Source: Acidimicrobiia bacterium
GTDB taxonomy: Bacteria; Actinomycetota; Acidimicrobiia; IMCC26256; JACDBD01
Length of the DNA: 8,297 nucleotides
Direction: 5' to 3'
Assembly (NCBI GenBank): GCA_031177445.1
Contig: JAPSGP010000107.1
Span: forward strand, 1-8,297
The notes beneath the pieces are model-generated. The model was not told where the DNA came from, searched no databases, and saw only the letters and a list, made by a program, of their open reading frames with translations. Both the position numbers and the translations under genes were made by a program. Shown piece after piece: positions 1-5,891 of this stretch. Every line of letters begins with the position of its first letter. Position 1 is the first letter of the stretch.

Positions 1-761
1 TCCTGCACGAGGACCACCGGGTTGTCGGCGCCCTGCAGGCCCTGGTCGTCCTTCAGGAGCACTGCATTCTTCGGGATGACGCTGCTGCCGGTGAAGAGCA
101 CCGCCACGTCGATGTCGCCGTCCTCGAGCGCCGCCACCGTGAGCGGACCGCCGACGTCGAGCTTCTCGACCGTCTCGAACTGGAAGCCGTAGAGCTGCTG
201 CGACGTCTCGCCGAGGCACAGCGGACGCTCCTCGCACTCGGGCGGCCCGCCGAACACGAGCTCGGGAGCGACCTCGACGAGGTCGGAGAGCGTCTTGAGC
301 TTGTGCTGCCTCGCGGTCTTCTTGGTGACATAGAAGCCGTTCACGTCGACCGCGGGTGCCGGCGTGGTCGCCACGATCCCGGAGCCCTCGAGCGCGGTCT
401 GCAGTTCGTCGTAGACCGCGTCGAGGTCGGAACCGCCGGCTCCGCCGAACTGCGTCTGGACGACGGTGTTGAGGTACTCGGGATACAGGTCGATGTCGCC
501 ACTCTCGAGCGCGGGGAAGATGATCTCGGTAGGGCCGATGTTGTCCTTGTAGGAGATGTCGTACCCCTTTGCCTCAAGCGCCTGGCCGTAGATCTGGCCG
601 AGCACCTGCGCCGACGCGAAGTCCTTCGAGCCGATCGTCAGCGACTTCTTGCTACCACCAGCGGATGCCACGCCCGAGCCGAGCGTTGCGAGCACGAGCG
701 CGGCAACGACCAGCACGGTGAACATGGCACGCGTTCGCACGCGTCGCCGTCCGTTCGTCAT
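1..761 (-). CDS. Opu/ProX-type quaternary-amine ABC transporter substrate-binding protein (3' end outside window)
   Basis: Extracytoplasmic binding protein that would capture a betaine-like solute and deliver it to the two permeases encoded just upstream on the same strand. 253 codons are visible, and the C-terminus, perhaps 50 residues by family length, lies beyond the left edge. After a signal region comes the family opening LTIGSKDF (41-48), then VLGQIYGQALEAKGY (53-67) and GDIDLYPEY (88-96), all typical of OpuBC/OpuCC/ProX-like proteins. GGPPEC and PLCL (171-183) carry two cysteines, C176 and C182, that could form a disulfide. ATG at 761 is preferred over ATG at 770 because AAAGGA (complement of 771-776) lies 9 nt before it, whereas it abuts the 770 start. 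The signal sequence has an Arg-rich start, a hydrophobic core (14-28) and an ASA site at 32-34, but no lipobox cysteine. It is last in the visible minus-strand operon, 32 nt after the permease stop. The family call is firm; the ligand is unknown. Confidence 0.93.
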   Translation of the reverse strand, partial: MTNGRRRVRTRAMFTVLVVAALVLATLGSGVASAGGSKKSLTIGSKDFASAQVLGQIYGQALEAKGYDISYKDNIGPTEIIFPALESGDIDLYPEYLNTVVQTQFGGAGGSDLDAVYDELQTALEGSGIVATTPAPAVDVNGFYVTKKTARQHKLKTLSDLVEVAPELVFGGPPECEERPLCLGETSQQLYGFQFETVEKLDVGGPLTVAALEDGDIDVAVLFTGSSVIPKNAVLLKDDQGLQGADNPVVLVQ

Positions 762-770
762 GGCTGTCAT

Positions 771-776
771 TCCTTT
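771..776 (-). promoter_or_regulatory. Ribosome binding site deciding the binding-protein start
   Basis: The minus strand reads AAAGGA here, followed by 9 nt and then ATG at 761. The alternative in-frame ATG at 770 directly abuts this motif and is therefore unlikely to be the start. Confidence 0.6.
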
Positions 777-793
777 CGTTGGTTCGTCGATCG

Positions 794-1558
794 TCAGGAC
801 TGTGGAGCCGTCGCCGGGTCGAGCACCGTGTCAACAGCTTCGATCTCTCGCACGATTCGGTCACCACCTCGCCGTAGTCCGCGGGACACGATCGCGCGCT
901 GCAGCAATGCCAGCGCGAGCTCAACGAGGATTGCCAGCACCGCGACGAGGAGGGCACCGGCGAACATCTTCGGGTAGTCCTGGGCGCGGAAGCCGTCCCA
1001 GATCAGACGGCCGAGGCCGCCAAAGCTGACCAATGCCGCAAGCGTGGCGGTCGCGACGACGCCGACCGCCGCAGTTCGCACGCCCGCCATGATCAGCGGC
1101 AGCGCGATCGGGAGCTCGACTCGCGAGAGGACCTGCCGGCCGTTCATTCCCATGCCGCTCGCCGCCTCCCGCACGTCGGCGTCGATGTTCGCCATGCCCA
1201 CGTAGGTGTTCGTGATCATCGGAGGGATCGCGAGTGCGGTGAGGGCGATGAACACGGGGAACGACCCGACCCAGCCGAATCCGGTCGGAGTATCGAACAC
1301 CCCCCAAATCAGCGCGGCGACGATGAGCAATCCAAGGGAGGGGATCGCACGGCCGACGTTCGACACGTTGATCGCGACGATCCCGCCGCGCCGAAGGTGT
1401 CCGAGGACCAAGCCGACCGGAAGGGCGAGGAGCACCGCCACGAACATCGCCGCCGCAGACACTTGCACGTGTTCCAGCGTGAGGTTCGGGATCCCCTCTT
1501 CGCCGGTCCAGTTCGCGCCGTCGCCGAACCAGTCCCAGACGTCGGCGAAGAAGCTCAT
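794..1558 (-). CDS. Opu-type ABC transporter permease (second permease)
   Basis: Inner-membrane permease subunit of the quaternary-amine importer, 254 aa, of the OpuBB/OpuBD/ProW-like family. Hydrophobic segments are visible near residues 32-54, 63-88, 98-120, 155-182 and 197-222. The cytoplasmic EAA loop that docks on the ATPase is clear: REAASGMGMNGRQVLSRVEL (130-149), followed by PIALPL. The start is set at 1558 rather than further upstream because ATG overlaps the TGA of the preceding permease (ATGA, 1555-1558) and AGGA (complement of 1566-1569) lies 7 nt before it. A soluble N-terminal stretch (1-30) contains WDWFGDGANW, as is common before the first helix. The C-terminal tail (228-254) is charged and cytoplasmic. 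It pairs with the 1555-2259 permease as a likely heterodimer. The family is confident; the substrate is not determined by this protein. Confidence 0.94.
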   Translation of the reverse strand: MSFFADVWDWFGDGANWTGEEGIPNLTLEHVQVSAAAMFVAVLLALPVGLVLGHLRRGGIVAINVSNVGRAIPSLGLLIVAALIWGVFDTPTGFGWVGSFPVFIALTALAIPPMITNTYVGMANIDADVREAASGMGMNGRQVLSRVELPIALPLIMAGVRTAAVGVVATATLAALVSFGGLGRLIWDGFRAQDYPKMFAGALLVAVLAILVELALALLQRAIVSRGLRRGGDRIVREIEAVDTVLDPATAPQS

Positions 1559-2259
1559 GTCGCAGTCCTGAACCGCTTGGCCGACCACGGGGTGAGCAGA
1601 CGCTGCACGCCGAGCAGGATCAGATCGGCTGCGATCGCCATGACGATGACGAGCGCGAACCCGACCGTGACCGGCGTGTAAAAGCTCAGCTGGAAGCCGC
1701 GATTCAACATGAGCTCGCCCAGGCCCCCATACCCGACGACGACGGTGATAGTGACGAGCCCGATCGTCGTTACGGTCGCGATCCTGACACCGGCGACGAT
1801 CGCTGGGATCGCCAACGGAAGCTCGACACGCATCAGCTGGCCGCGGCGAGACATCCCCATGCCCTCGGCGGCATCGCGAACGTCAGGCGATACGCCATCC
1901 AGGCCGGTGACGATGTTCCGGATCAGGATAAGCAGCGTGTACATGACCAGCGGGATCAAGGCGGTCGTACGACTCAGGCCGGTCCACGGAATCAGGAACA
2001 TGAACAGTGCCAGCGACGGGATCGTGAACATCACCGCGGTCGCGGCGAGGATCGGACCGTACAGACTGCGAACCCGAAACGCGAGCACGCCGAGCGGTAG
2101 CGAGATCAACAGCCCGATCAGCACTGCGAGCACGGTGAGCTCCACGTGCTCACGGAGATCCGTCCAGATGAGGTCGTAGTGGTCGCTGACCCACGGCCAG
2201 TCGAGCAGCTTGTGGCGGATCTCCCCGCCGCTGCCGGCGAGGACGAGCAGGGGCCCCAT
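1555..2259 (-). CDS. Opu-type ABC transporter permease (first permease)
   Basis: Membrane subunit of the same importer, 234 aa. Hydrophobic helices lie near 38-61, 67-92, 98-118, 150-176 and 196-218. The EAA loop is RDAAEGMGMSRRGQLMRVEL (128-147) followed by PLAIPAI, closely matching the loop in the second permease and in ProW/OpuBB proteins. The pair is homologous but distinct, so the transporter has a heteromeric membrane core like OpuB/OpuC, rather than a homodimer or a permease-binding-protein fusion. Start ATG 2259 has no clear Shine-Dalgarno; the nearest candidate is an AGG in the loop of a small hairpin (2264-2281). The gene lies 24 nt after the glycosyltransferase stop, so translation may depend on readthrough of ribosomes from that gene. 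It ends with an ATGA overlap into the next permease, which suggests translational coupling and matched stoichiometry. Confidence 0.94.
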   Translation of the reverse strand: MGPLLVLAGSGGEIRHKLLDWPWVSDHYDLIWTDLREHVELTVLAVLIGLLISLPLGVLAFRVRSLYGPILAATAVMFTIPSLALFMFLIPWTGLSRTTALIPLVMYTLLILIRNIVTGLDGVSPDVRDAAEGMGMSRRGQLMRVELPLAIPAIVAGVRIATVTTIGLVTITVVVGYGGLGELMLNRGFQLSFYTPVTVGFALVIVMAIAADLILLGVQRLLTPWSAKRFRTAT

Positions 2260-2263
2260 GCCG

Positions 2264-2281
2264 GCAAAAGCCTAGTTTTGC
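2264..2281 (-). promoter_or_regulatory. Small perfect hairpin between glycosyltransferase stop and permease start
   Basis: GCAAAA and TTTTGC pair perfectly around a 6-nt loop (CTAGGC on the minus strand). This is the only A/T-rich patch in the surrounding several hundred bases. It fills most of the 24-nt gap between the glycosyltransferase stop (2284) and the permease ATG (2259). No T-tract follows it, so it is a poor intrinsic terminator. The loop carries the only AGG before the permease start, so it could gate ribosome access. Whether it has any function is inference. Confidence 0.3.
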
Positions 2282-2283
2282 TG

Positions 2284-3450
2284 TCAGGAATTTGCGGCGC
2301 ACGCCTCCTCGTAGACCGCGACGGTTGCTTCCACGCAGCGCACCCACGAGAACTGCCTCGCGCGCTCGACGCCCGCGGCCTCGAGGCGCGCGCGCTCGGG
2401 TGAATCCGTGAGGAGCTGTTCGATCCCGACTGCCCATGCCTCGGCATCGCCCGGTGGCAGGAGTCGAGCAGCTCCACCCGCGACCTCGCGCAGCGCGGGA
2501 ATGTCCGAACACAGGACGGGCGTGCCCTGCGCCATCGCCTCGAGCACGGGCAGTCCGAAGCCTTCGTGCCGGCTCGGGAAGACCAGCAGGTCGGCGCCGC
2601 GATAGAGGCCCGGCAACACCGTGTCGTCGACCGGACCGATCGCCGCGACCCGGCCCCCGAGCGACCGGAGCGGCGCGAGCGTCTCGGCTTCGTTCTCGAC
2701 CCACCCCGAGGGGCCGGCCAGCACGAGTCGGTGATCGAGTGACGTGCCGTCAGCCCAGCGAGCAAACGCCTGCGCGAGCAGCCCGACGTTCTTGCGCGGC
2801 TCGAAGCTCCCGACCCACAAGCAATAGGGCTGGTCCCGGAGGCCGTACTGGGAGCGCACGCGCTCGACGTCGTCATCGCTCGCGAGCTCGACGTCGACAC
2901 CGTTGGGCACGACACGGATGCGCCCACGAGGGATCTGCGTGTGTGCGACCAACTCGTCGGCAGCCGCGTTCGAGACCGTGATCACGAGATCGGCGCGCCT
3001 TGCGGCCGCGGCGAGCCCGCGGCGATGAAACCACCGGCCACGACGCGGGTAGGTCGCAGGGAACACGAGCGGCGCGGCATCGTGCGCGGTGACGACGAGT
3101 GGGTGCCCGCGTCGCGGCGGGACCGCGACCGATGGCGCGTGCACGAGATCCACGTCGTGCAGGCGCGGGGACAGGCCCTCGACGCTCGGCACGCCGAGCA
3201 CATGCCACGCGTCGTACAGCACCGGGCGAGGCAGCGGCGCGACAACGGGATCGAGCGACTCCAGATCGAACGCGCGGAGCGCGGCGCGCACTGCATCGTG
3301 ACGGTGCCGGGCGACGAACGGCACCACCGTGACTGCGCCGCCACTCTTCGAGTCAACCGACGGAAGTAGCCTCGCCAGCTTCGCGGTGTAGCGGCCGACC
3401 CCGCCCGGGGCCGGTTGCAGCAGCTGCTCGAGGTTCAGGGCCACACGCAT
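2284..3450 (-). CDS. GT4 family glycosyltransferase (GT-B fold)
   Basis: Predicted cytoplasmic retaining glycosyltransferase using a nucleotide-sugar donor; 388 aa, full length for the family. The N-terminal acceptor half opens MRVALNLEQLLQPAPGGVGR, with the Gly-rich loop PGGVGRYT at 15-22, and has HDAAPL (123-128). The linker region contains VVPNGVD (180-186) and WVGSFEPRKN (212-221). The donor-binding half has the EX7E motif E296-GFGLPVL-E304, followed by EAMAQGTPVLCSDIPALREVAG. No transmembrane segment is seen. The start at 3450 fits the usual family N-terminus and has GGAGAG (complement of 3461-3466) 10 nt upstream; an in-frame ATG at 3468 would add six atypical residues. It is the first gene of the minus-strand operon and shares its start tetranucleotide with the divergent glycosyltransferase. 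Acceptor and product are unknown. Mannosyl or other transfer in envelope glycan or glycolipid synthesis is the generic possibility. Confidence 0.92.
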   Translation of the reverse strand: MRVALNLEQLLQPAPGGVGRYTAKLARLLPSVDSKSGGAVTVVPFVARHRHDAVRAALRAFDLESLDPVVAPLPRPVLYDAWHVLGVPSVEGLSPRLHDVDLVHAPSVAVPPRRGHPLVVTAHDAAPLVFPATYPRRGRWFHRRGLAAAARRADLVITVSNAAADELVAHTQIPRGRIRVVPNGVDVELASDDDVERVRSQYGLRDQPYCLWVGSFEPRKNVGLLAQAFARWADGTSLDHRLVLAGPSGWVENEAETLAPLRSLGGRVAAIGPVDDTVLPGLYRGADLLVFPSRHEGFGLPVLEAMAQGTPVLCSDIPALREVAGGAARLLPPGDAEAWAVGIEQLLTDSPERARLEAAGVERARQFSWVRCVEATVAVYEEACAANS

Positions 3451-3466
3451 GATCCGGCTGCTCTCC
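3431..3466. promoter_or_regulatory. Divergent translation start zone with one shared CATG
   Basis: CATG at 3448-3451 supplies the minus-strand ATG (3450-3448) and the plus-strand ATG (3449-3451). Candidate ribosome sites flank it: CAGGG at 3436-3440 for the plus gene (8 nt spacing) and GGAGAG, complement of 3461-3466, for the minus gene (10 nt spacing). Each site lies inside the other gene's coding sequence. Any promoter for either operon must therefore also lie inside the opposing reading frame, unless the mRNAs are leaderless. I could not recognise convincing -35/-10 elements. Confidence 0.55.
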
Positions 3467-4591
3467 ATCCAACCGGTAGCCGAGCGCGGCGGATCGGATC
3501 ACGCGCTCCTGCGAATGGTCCGCAGCCTGCCATCAGACGAGTTCGACTGCCACCTCGTGCTCCCCGGGCCGTCGCCGCTCGCGGCGGAGTTCCACACCGC
3601 CGGCGCCACACTGCACGCGATCGGGATGCACCGGATCTCCACCAGCCACAGCCGGCGCGAGTGGAGCGCGTACGCCGCGGGCTGGCCGGTCGCCGTGACC
3701 AGGATCGCCCGCCTCGCTCGGCGCCTCGGAGTCACCGTGCTGCACTCCAACTCGTTGCACTCGTGGTACGGCTGGGCGGTCGCGGCCGTGCTGCGACGTC
3801 CCCACGTGTGGCACGCCCGCGAGATCGTCGTGCAGTCCGGGGCGGCACTCCGGTTCGAGCGCTTCCTGACCCGCCGCTTCGCCGACGAGGTGATCTGCAT
3901 GTCACGGGCGATCGCCGATCAGCTCGACGCACGCGCCATCGACGTCATCCGCGAGACCGTCGACCCGAACGAGTACCGCTCCGACCTCGCCGGCCGGTTC
4001 CGCACTCGTGCCGGTATCCCCGACGACGTCCCGCTGGTCGGCGCCGCCGGCCGGTTGGACACCTGGAAGGGCTTCGACGTGCTCCTCGAGGCGTTCGAAC
4101 GCGCGAAGGCGCAGCGACCGGAGCTCCATCTGGTCGTCGTCGGCGGTCCCGTTTCGGGAAAGGAGGCGTTCGCGACGAGCTTGGCGATGCGCGCATCGAA
4201 GATCGACGACGTGCACTGGTTGGGCCACCGCGACGATCTCCCCGAGCTCTACGCCGACCTCGACCTCTTCGTCCTTCCGTCGATCGAACCGGAGCCGTAC
4301 GGCCTAGTCGCGGTGGAGGCGCTGGCGAGCGGGACCCCGGTCGTCGTCACCGCCGCCGGCGGTGCGCCCGAGATCCTCGAGCGTGCTGCCCCCGGTGCCG
4401 GGCGGACCGTGCCGCCGCAGGATCCGCGCGCGCTCGCCCACGCGCTGGCCGAGCTTCTCCCCGCGGCAAGCTCGAGCAGCGCACGGGCATCTCGCTCGTC
4501 GCGCCAGCCCCCCTCGGAGATGCACCGCTTTGCCGAGGTCTTCCGTCACGTTGCGAGGCGGCGGCGTGGAGACGGCCCGCCCGGCAACTAG
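3449..4591 (+). CDS. GT4 family glycosyltransferase (GT-B fold), second type
   Basis: Predicted retaining glycosyltransferase, 380 aa. It is divergent from the minus-strand enzyme, so the two are not a recent duplication. The N-terminal loop is VAERGGSDHALLRM (10-23). The acceptor half has HSNSLHSWYGW (99-109) and HAREIV (122-127). The donor half has GAAGRLDTWKGFDVLLEAF (198-216), HLVVVGGP (227-234), and the EX7E motif E282-PYGLVAV-E290, then EALASGTPVVVTAAGGAPEIL. The usual NGVD hinge is replaced by RETVDPNEY (168-176). The C-terminal end is Ser/Arg-rich low complexity (about 339-353) followed by a basic tail. ATG 3449 is the only reasonable start, because the Gly-rich loop begins 13 codons later. 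It is the first gene of the plus-strand block, 45 nt before the transporter ATPase. No sugar specificity can be assigned. Confidence 0.92.
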   Translation: MIRLLSIQPVAERGGSDHALLRMVRSLPSDEFDCHLVLPGPSPLAAEFHTAGATLHAIGMHRISTSHSRREWSAYAAGWPVAVTRIARLARRLGVTVLHSNSLHSWYGWAVAAVLRRPHVWHAREIVVQSGAALRFERFLTRRFADEVICMSRAIADQLDARAIDVIRETVDPNEYRSDLAGRFRTRAGIPDDVPLVGAAGRLDTWKGFDVLLEAFERAKAQRPELHLVVVGGPVSGKEAFATSLAMRASKIDDVHWLGHRDDLPELYADLDLFVLPSIEPEPYGLVAVEALASGTPVVVTAAGGAPEILERAAPGAGRTVPPQDPRALAHALAELLPAASSSSARASRSSRQPPSEMHRFAEVFRHVARRRRGDGPPGN

Positions 4592-4595
4592 CCTC

Positions 4596-4625
4596 ACCCC
4601 AATCCCTCGAACCCCCCGTTGGGGT
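4596..4625 (+). promoter_or_regulatory. Inverted repeat just before the ATPase ribosome binding site
   Basis: ACCCCAA (4596-4602) is a perfect inverted repeat of TTGGGGT (4619-4625) with a 16-nt C-rich loop. It occupies most of the 45-nt gap between the glycosyltransferase and the ATPase and ends 1 nt before the Shine-Dalgarno at 4627-4631. No U-tract follows, so it is not a standard terminator. Partial attenuation or translational control is possible, and chance is also plausible in such GC-rich DNA. Confidence 0.25.
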
Positions 4626-4626
4626 C

Positions 4627-4631
4627 GGAGG
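4627..4631 (+). promoter_or_regulatory. Ribosome binding site for the ATPase gene
   Basis: GGAGG lies 5 nt before ATG 4637. It fixes this start and argues against the upstream TTG at 4619, which lies before the motif. Confidence 0.6.
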
Positions 4632-4636
4632 CCGGC

Positions 4637-5818
4637 ATGATCCGCCTCGAATCCGTCAGCAAGCGCTACCCGAACGGCACCCTGGCCGTACGCGAGCTGA
4701 CGCTCGAGGTCGACGAGGGCGAGATCTGCGTGCTCGTCGGGCCATCCGGCTGCGGCAAGACGACCACGCTCAAGATGATCAACCGGCTGATCGAGCCGAC
4801 CGGCGGCCGCCTGTACCTGGATGGCGAGGACGTCACCGGAGTCGATCCTGTCGCCCTCCGGCGTCGTATCGGATACGTGATCCAGCAGGTGGGCCTGTTC
4901 CCGCACCAGACGATCGCGGTGAACGTCGGCACGGTCCCGCGGCTGCTGGGTTGGAGCCGCCAGCGCGTCGCCGACCGGGTCGACGAGCTGCTGATGCTGG
5001 TGGGCCTCGAACCGGGCGAGTTCCGCTCGCGGTACCCGGCGCAGCTCTCCGGTGGCCAGCGCCAGCGCGTGGGCGTCGCCCGCGCCCTCGCCGCCGACCC
5101 GCCGCTCCTGCTCATGGACGAGCCGTTCGGCGCCATCGATCCGGTGACTCGGGTGCGATTGCAGGACGAGTTCTTGCGCCTGCAGGACGAGGTGCGCAAG
5201 ACGATCGTGTTCGTCACCCACGACATCGAGGAAGCCGTGAAGATGGGTGACCGCATCGCCATCCTCGACGTCGGCGGGATCCTGGCGCAGTACGACACGC
5301 CGGCCGAGGTGCTGGGAAATCCGTCGTCCGACATGGTCGCCGATTTCGTCGGGGCCGACCGCGGGCTGAAGCGTCTCAAGGTGACGCCCATCGAGGCCGG
5401 ATGCCTCGAGCACCCGCCCACGGTGAAGCCCGACGACTCGCTCGCCGACGCCCGCCGGATCATGGATCAGACCGGAGCGAGCTGGGTTGCGGTCGTCGAC
5501 GCCAACTCGAGGCTGCGGGGCCACGTGCGGCAGGCGAACGCCGATGGTGACGGCCGAGTCGACGATCGGATCGAGCGCGTCGAGGCATGGGTGTCTACCG
5601 ACGACTACCTCGAGAACGCCCTCGCCGCGATGCTGCTCACCGACTACGGGTGGGTCGCGGTCGTGGACGGCGACCACTTCGTCGGGGTGCTCACCCCCGA
5701 CGCGATCTACCGGGCGCTGCGCAGCTCGATCGACGAGGCGCTCGTAATGTCCAACGGCAAGGCAGCACGACAGCCCGACGCCGCAGTCACGGCGTCGGGA
5801 GGAGGAGGGAACGAATGA
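4637..5818 (+). CDS. Opu-type quaternary-amine ABC transporter ATPase with tandem CBS domains
   Basis: Cytoplasmic motor subunit of the importer, 393 aa. The nucleotide-binding domain (1-240) is complete: Walker A GPSGCGKTT (35-43), Q-loop around Q83-Q84, signature LSGGQ (137-141), Walker B LLLMDEP (157-163) and switch His195 in THD. The C-terminal part (about 250-365) is a CBS pair, with WVAVVD and GVLTPDAIYRAL recognisable, as in OpuAA/OpuCA, where such domains sense ionic strength or nucleotides. The remaining tail is disordered-looking and Gly-rich. No other ATPase is visible, so it is the natural partner of the two permeases and binding protein on the other strand. It overlaps the following small ORF by ATGA (5815-5818) and is thereby tied to egtA-egtB. 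That context makes it comparable to EgtV, the ATPase of the EgtUV ergothioneine importer, but sequence alone does not separate EgtV from OpuCA. Confidence 0.95.
   Translation: MIRLESVSKRYPNGTLAVRELTLEVDEGEICVLVGPSGCGKTTTLKMINRLIEPTGGRLYLDGEDVTGVDPVALRRRIGYVIQQVGLFPHQTIAVNVGTVPRLLGWSRQRVADRVDELLMLVGLEPGEFRSRYPAQLSGGQRQRVGVARALAADPPLLLMDEPFGAIDPVTRVRLQDEFLRLQDEVRKTIVFVTHDIEEAVKMGDRIAILDVGGILAQYDTPAEVLGNPSSDMVADFVGADRGLKRLKVTPIEAGCLEHPPTVKPDDSLADARRIMDQTGASWVAVVDANSRLRGHVRQANADGDGRVDDRIERVEAWVSTDDYLENALAAMLLTDYGWVAVVDGDHFVGVLTPDAIYRALRSSIDEALVMSNGKAARQPDAAVTASGGGGNE
5798..5808 (+). promoter_or_regulatory. Strong Shine-Dalgarno for the small ORF
   Basis: A run of GGA repeats containing AGGAGG twice ends 6 nt before ATG 5815. 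It is the strongest ribosome binding site in the window. It sits 14 nt from the earliest in-frame GTG of egtA (5823), too far to serve it well, so it most naturally serves the 24-codon ORF. Confidence 0.65.
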
Positions 5819-5889
5819 ACTCGTGGTACCAGTGGACGGCTCCCGTCCGCAATCTGACCTGGGTCGCCGCACACTTCGGGCACCAGTAA
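5815..5889 (+). CDS. 24-residue small ORF, candidate leader peptide of egtA
   Basis: Not recognised as any known family. It begins MNSWYQW, is rich in aromatics (W4, Y5, W7, W16, F21) and ends AAHFGHQ with histidines at 20 and 23; it has no cysteine, signal peptide or clear membrane helix. Support for coding: a near-consensus Shine-Dalgarno with 6-nt spacing, an ATGA overlap with the upstream ATPase stop, and G/C at the third position in 20 of 23 codons after ATG, against 12 of 23 for the egtA-extension frame through the same bases. Its TAA ends 2 nt before GTG 5892 of egtA, whose own ribosome site is weak. It may therefore act as a translational coupling leader, a regulatory leader peptide, or a small partner of the transporter. 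All three are inference. Confidence 0.55.
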   Translation: MNSWYQWTAPVRNLTWVAAHFGHQ

Positions 5890-5891
5890 TC

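Noticed and set aside
303..977. 224-codon plus-strand open frame opposite the binding-protein and permease genes
   Set aside because: It lies antisense to two genes with clear family motifs, and its predicted protein lacks any recognisable domain.
3385..3415. Strong GC hairpin (CCCCG/CGGGG) as a possible terminator
   Set aside because: It lies inside the coding sequence for the conserved Gly-rich loop PAPGGVG, has no U-tract and is explained by codon choice.
3419..3428. AGCAGCTGCT palindrome about 20 nt upstream of the shared divergent start, as a possible operator
   Set aside because: It encodes part of the conserved EQLLQ stretch of the minus-strand glycosyltransferase. A 10-base palindrome in GC-rich coding DNA is easily due to chance.
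3415..5250. 611-codon open frame on the plus strand through the glycosyltransferase and ATPase genes
   Set aside because: It is a shadow frame: Arg/Pro/Ala-rich without domain motifs, spanning two well-supported genes in another frame. Long stop-free shadows are expected at this GC content.
4304..5872. 522-codon minus-strand open frame opposite the ATPase gene
   Set aside because: Antisense shadow of the ATPase, composed of Arg/Asp/Val/Gly runs with no recognisable fold motifs.
5823..5891. Upstream GTG 5823 as the egtA start, adding 23 residues
   Set aside because: The added stretch loses third-position G/C bias, resembles no EgtA N-terminus and sits 14 nt from the strong ribosome site, which better serves the ATG at 5815.
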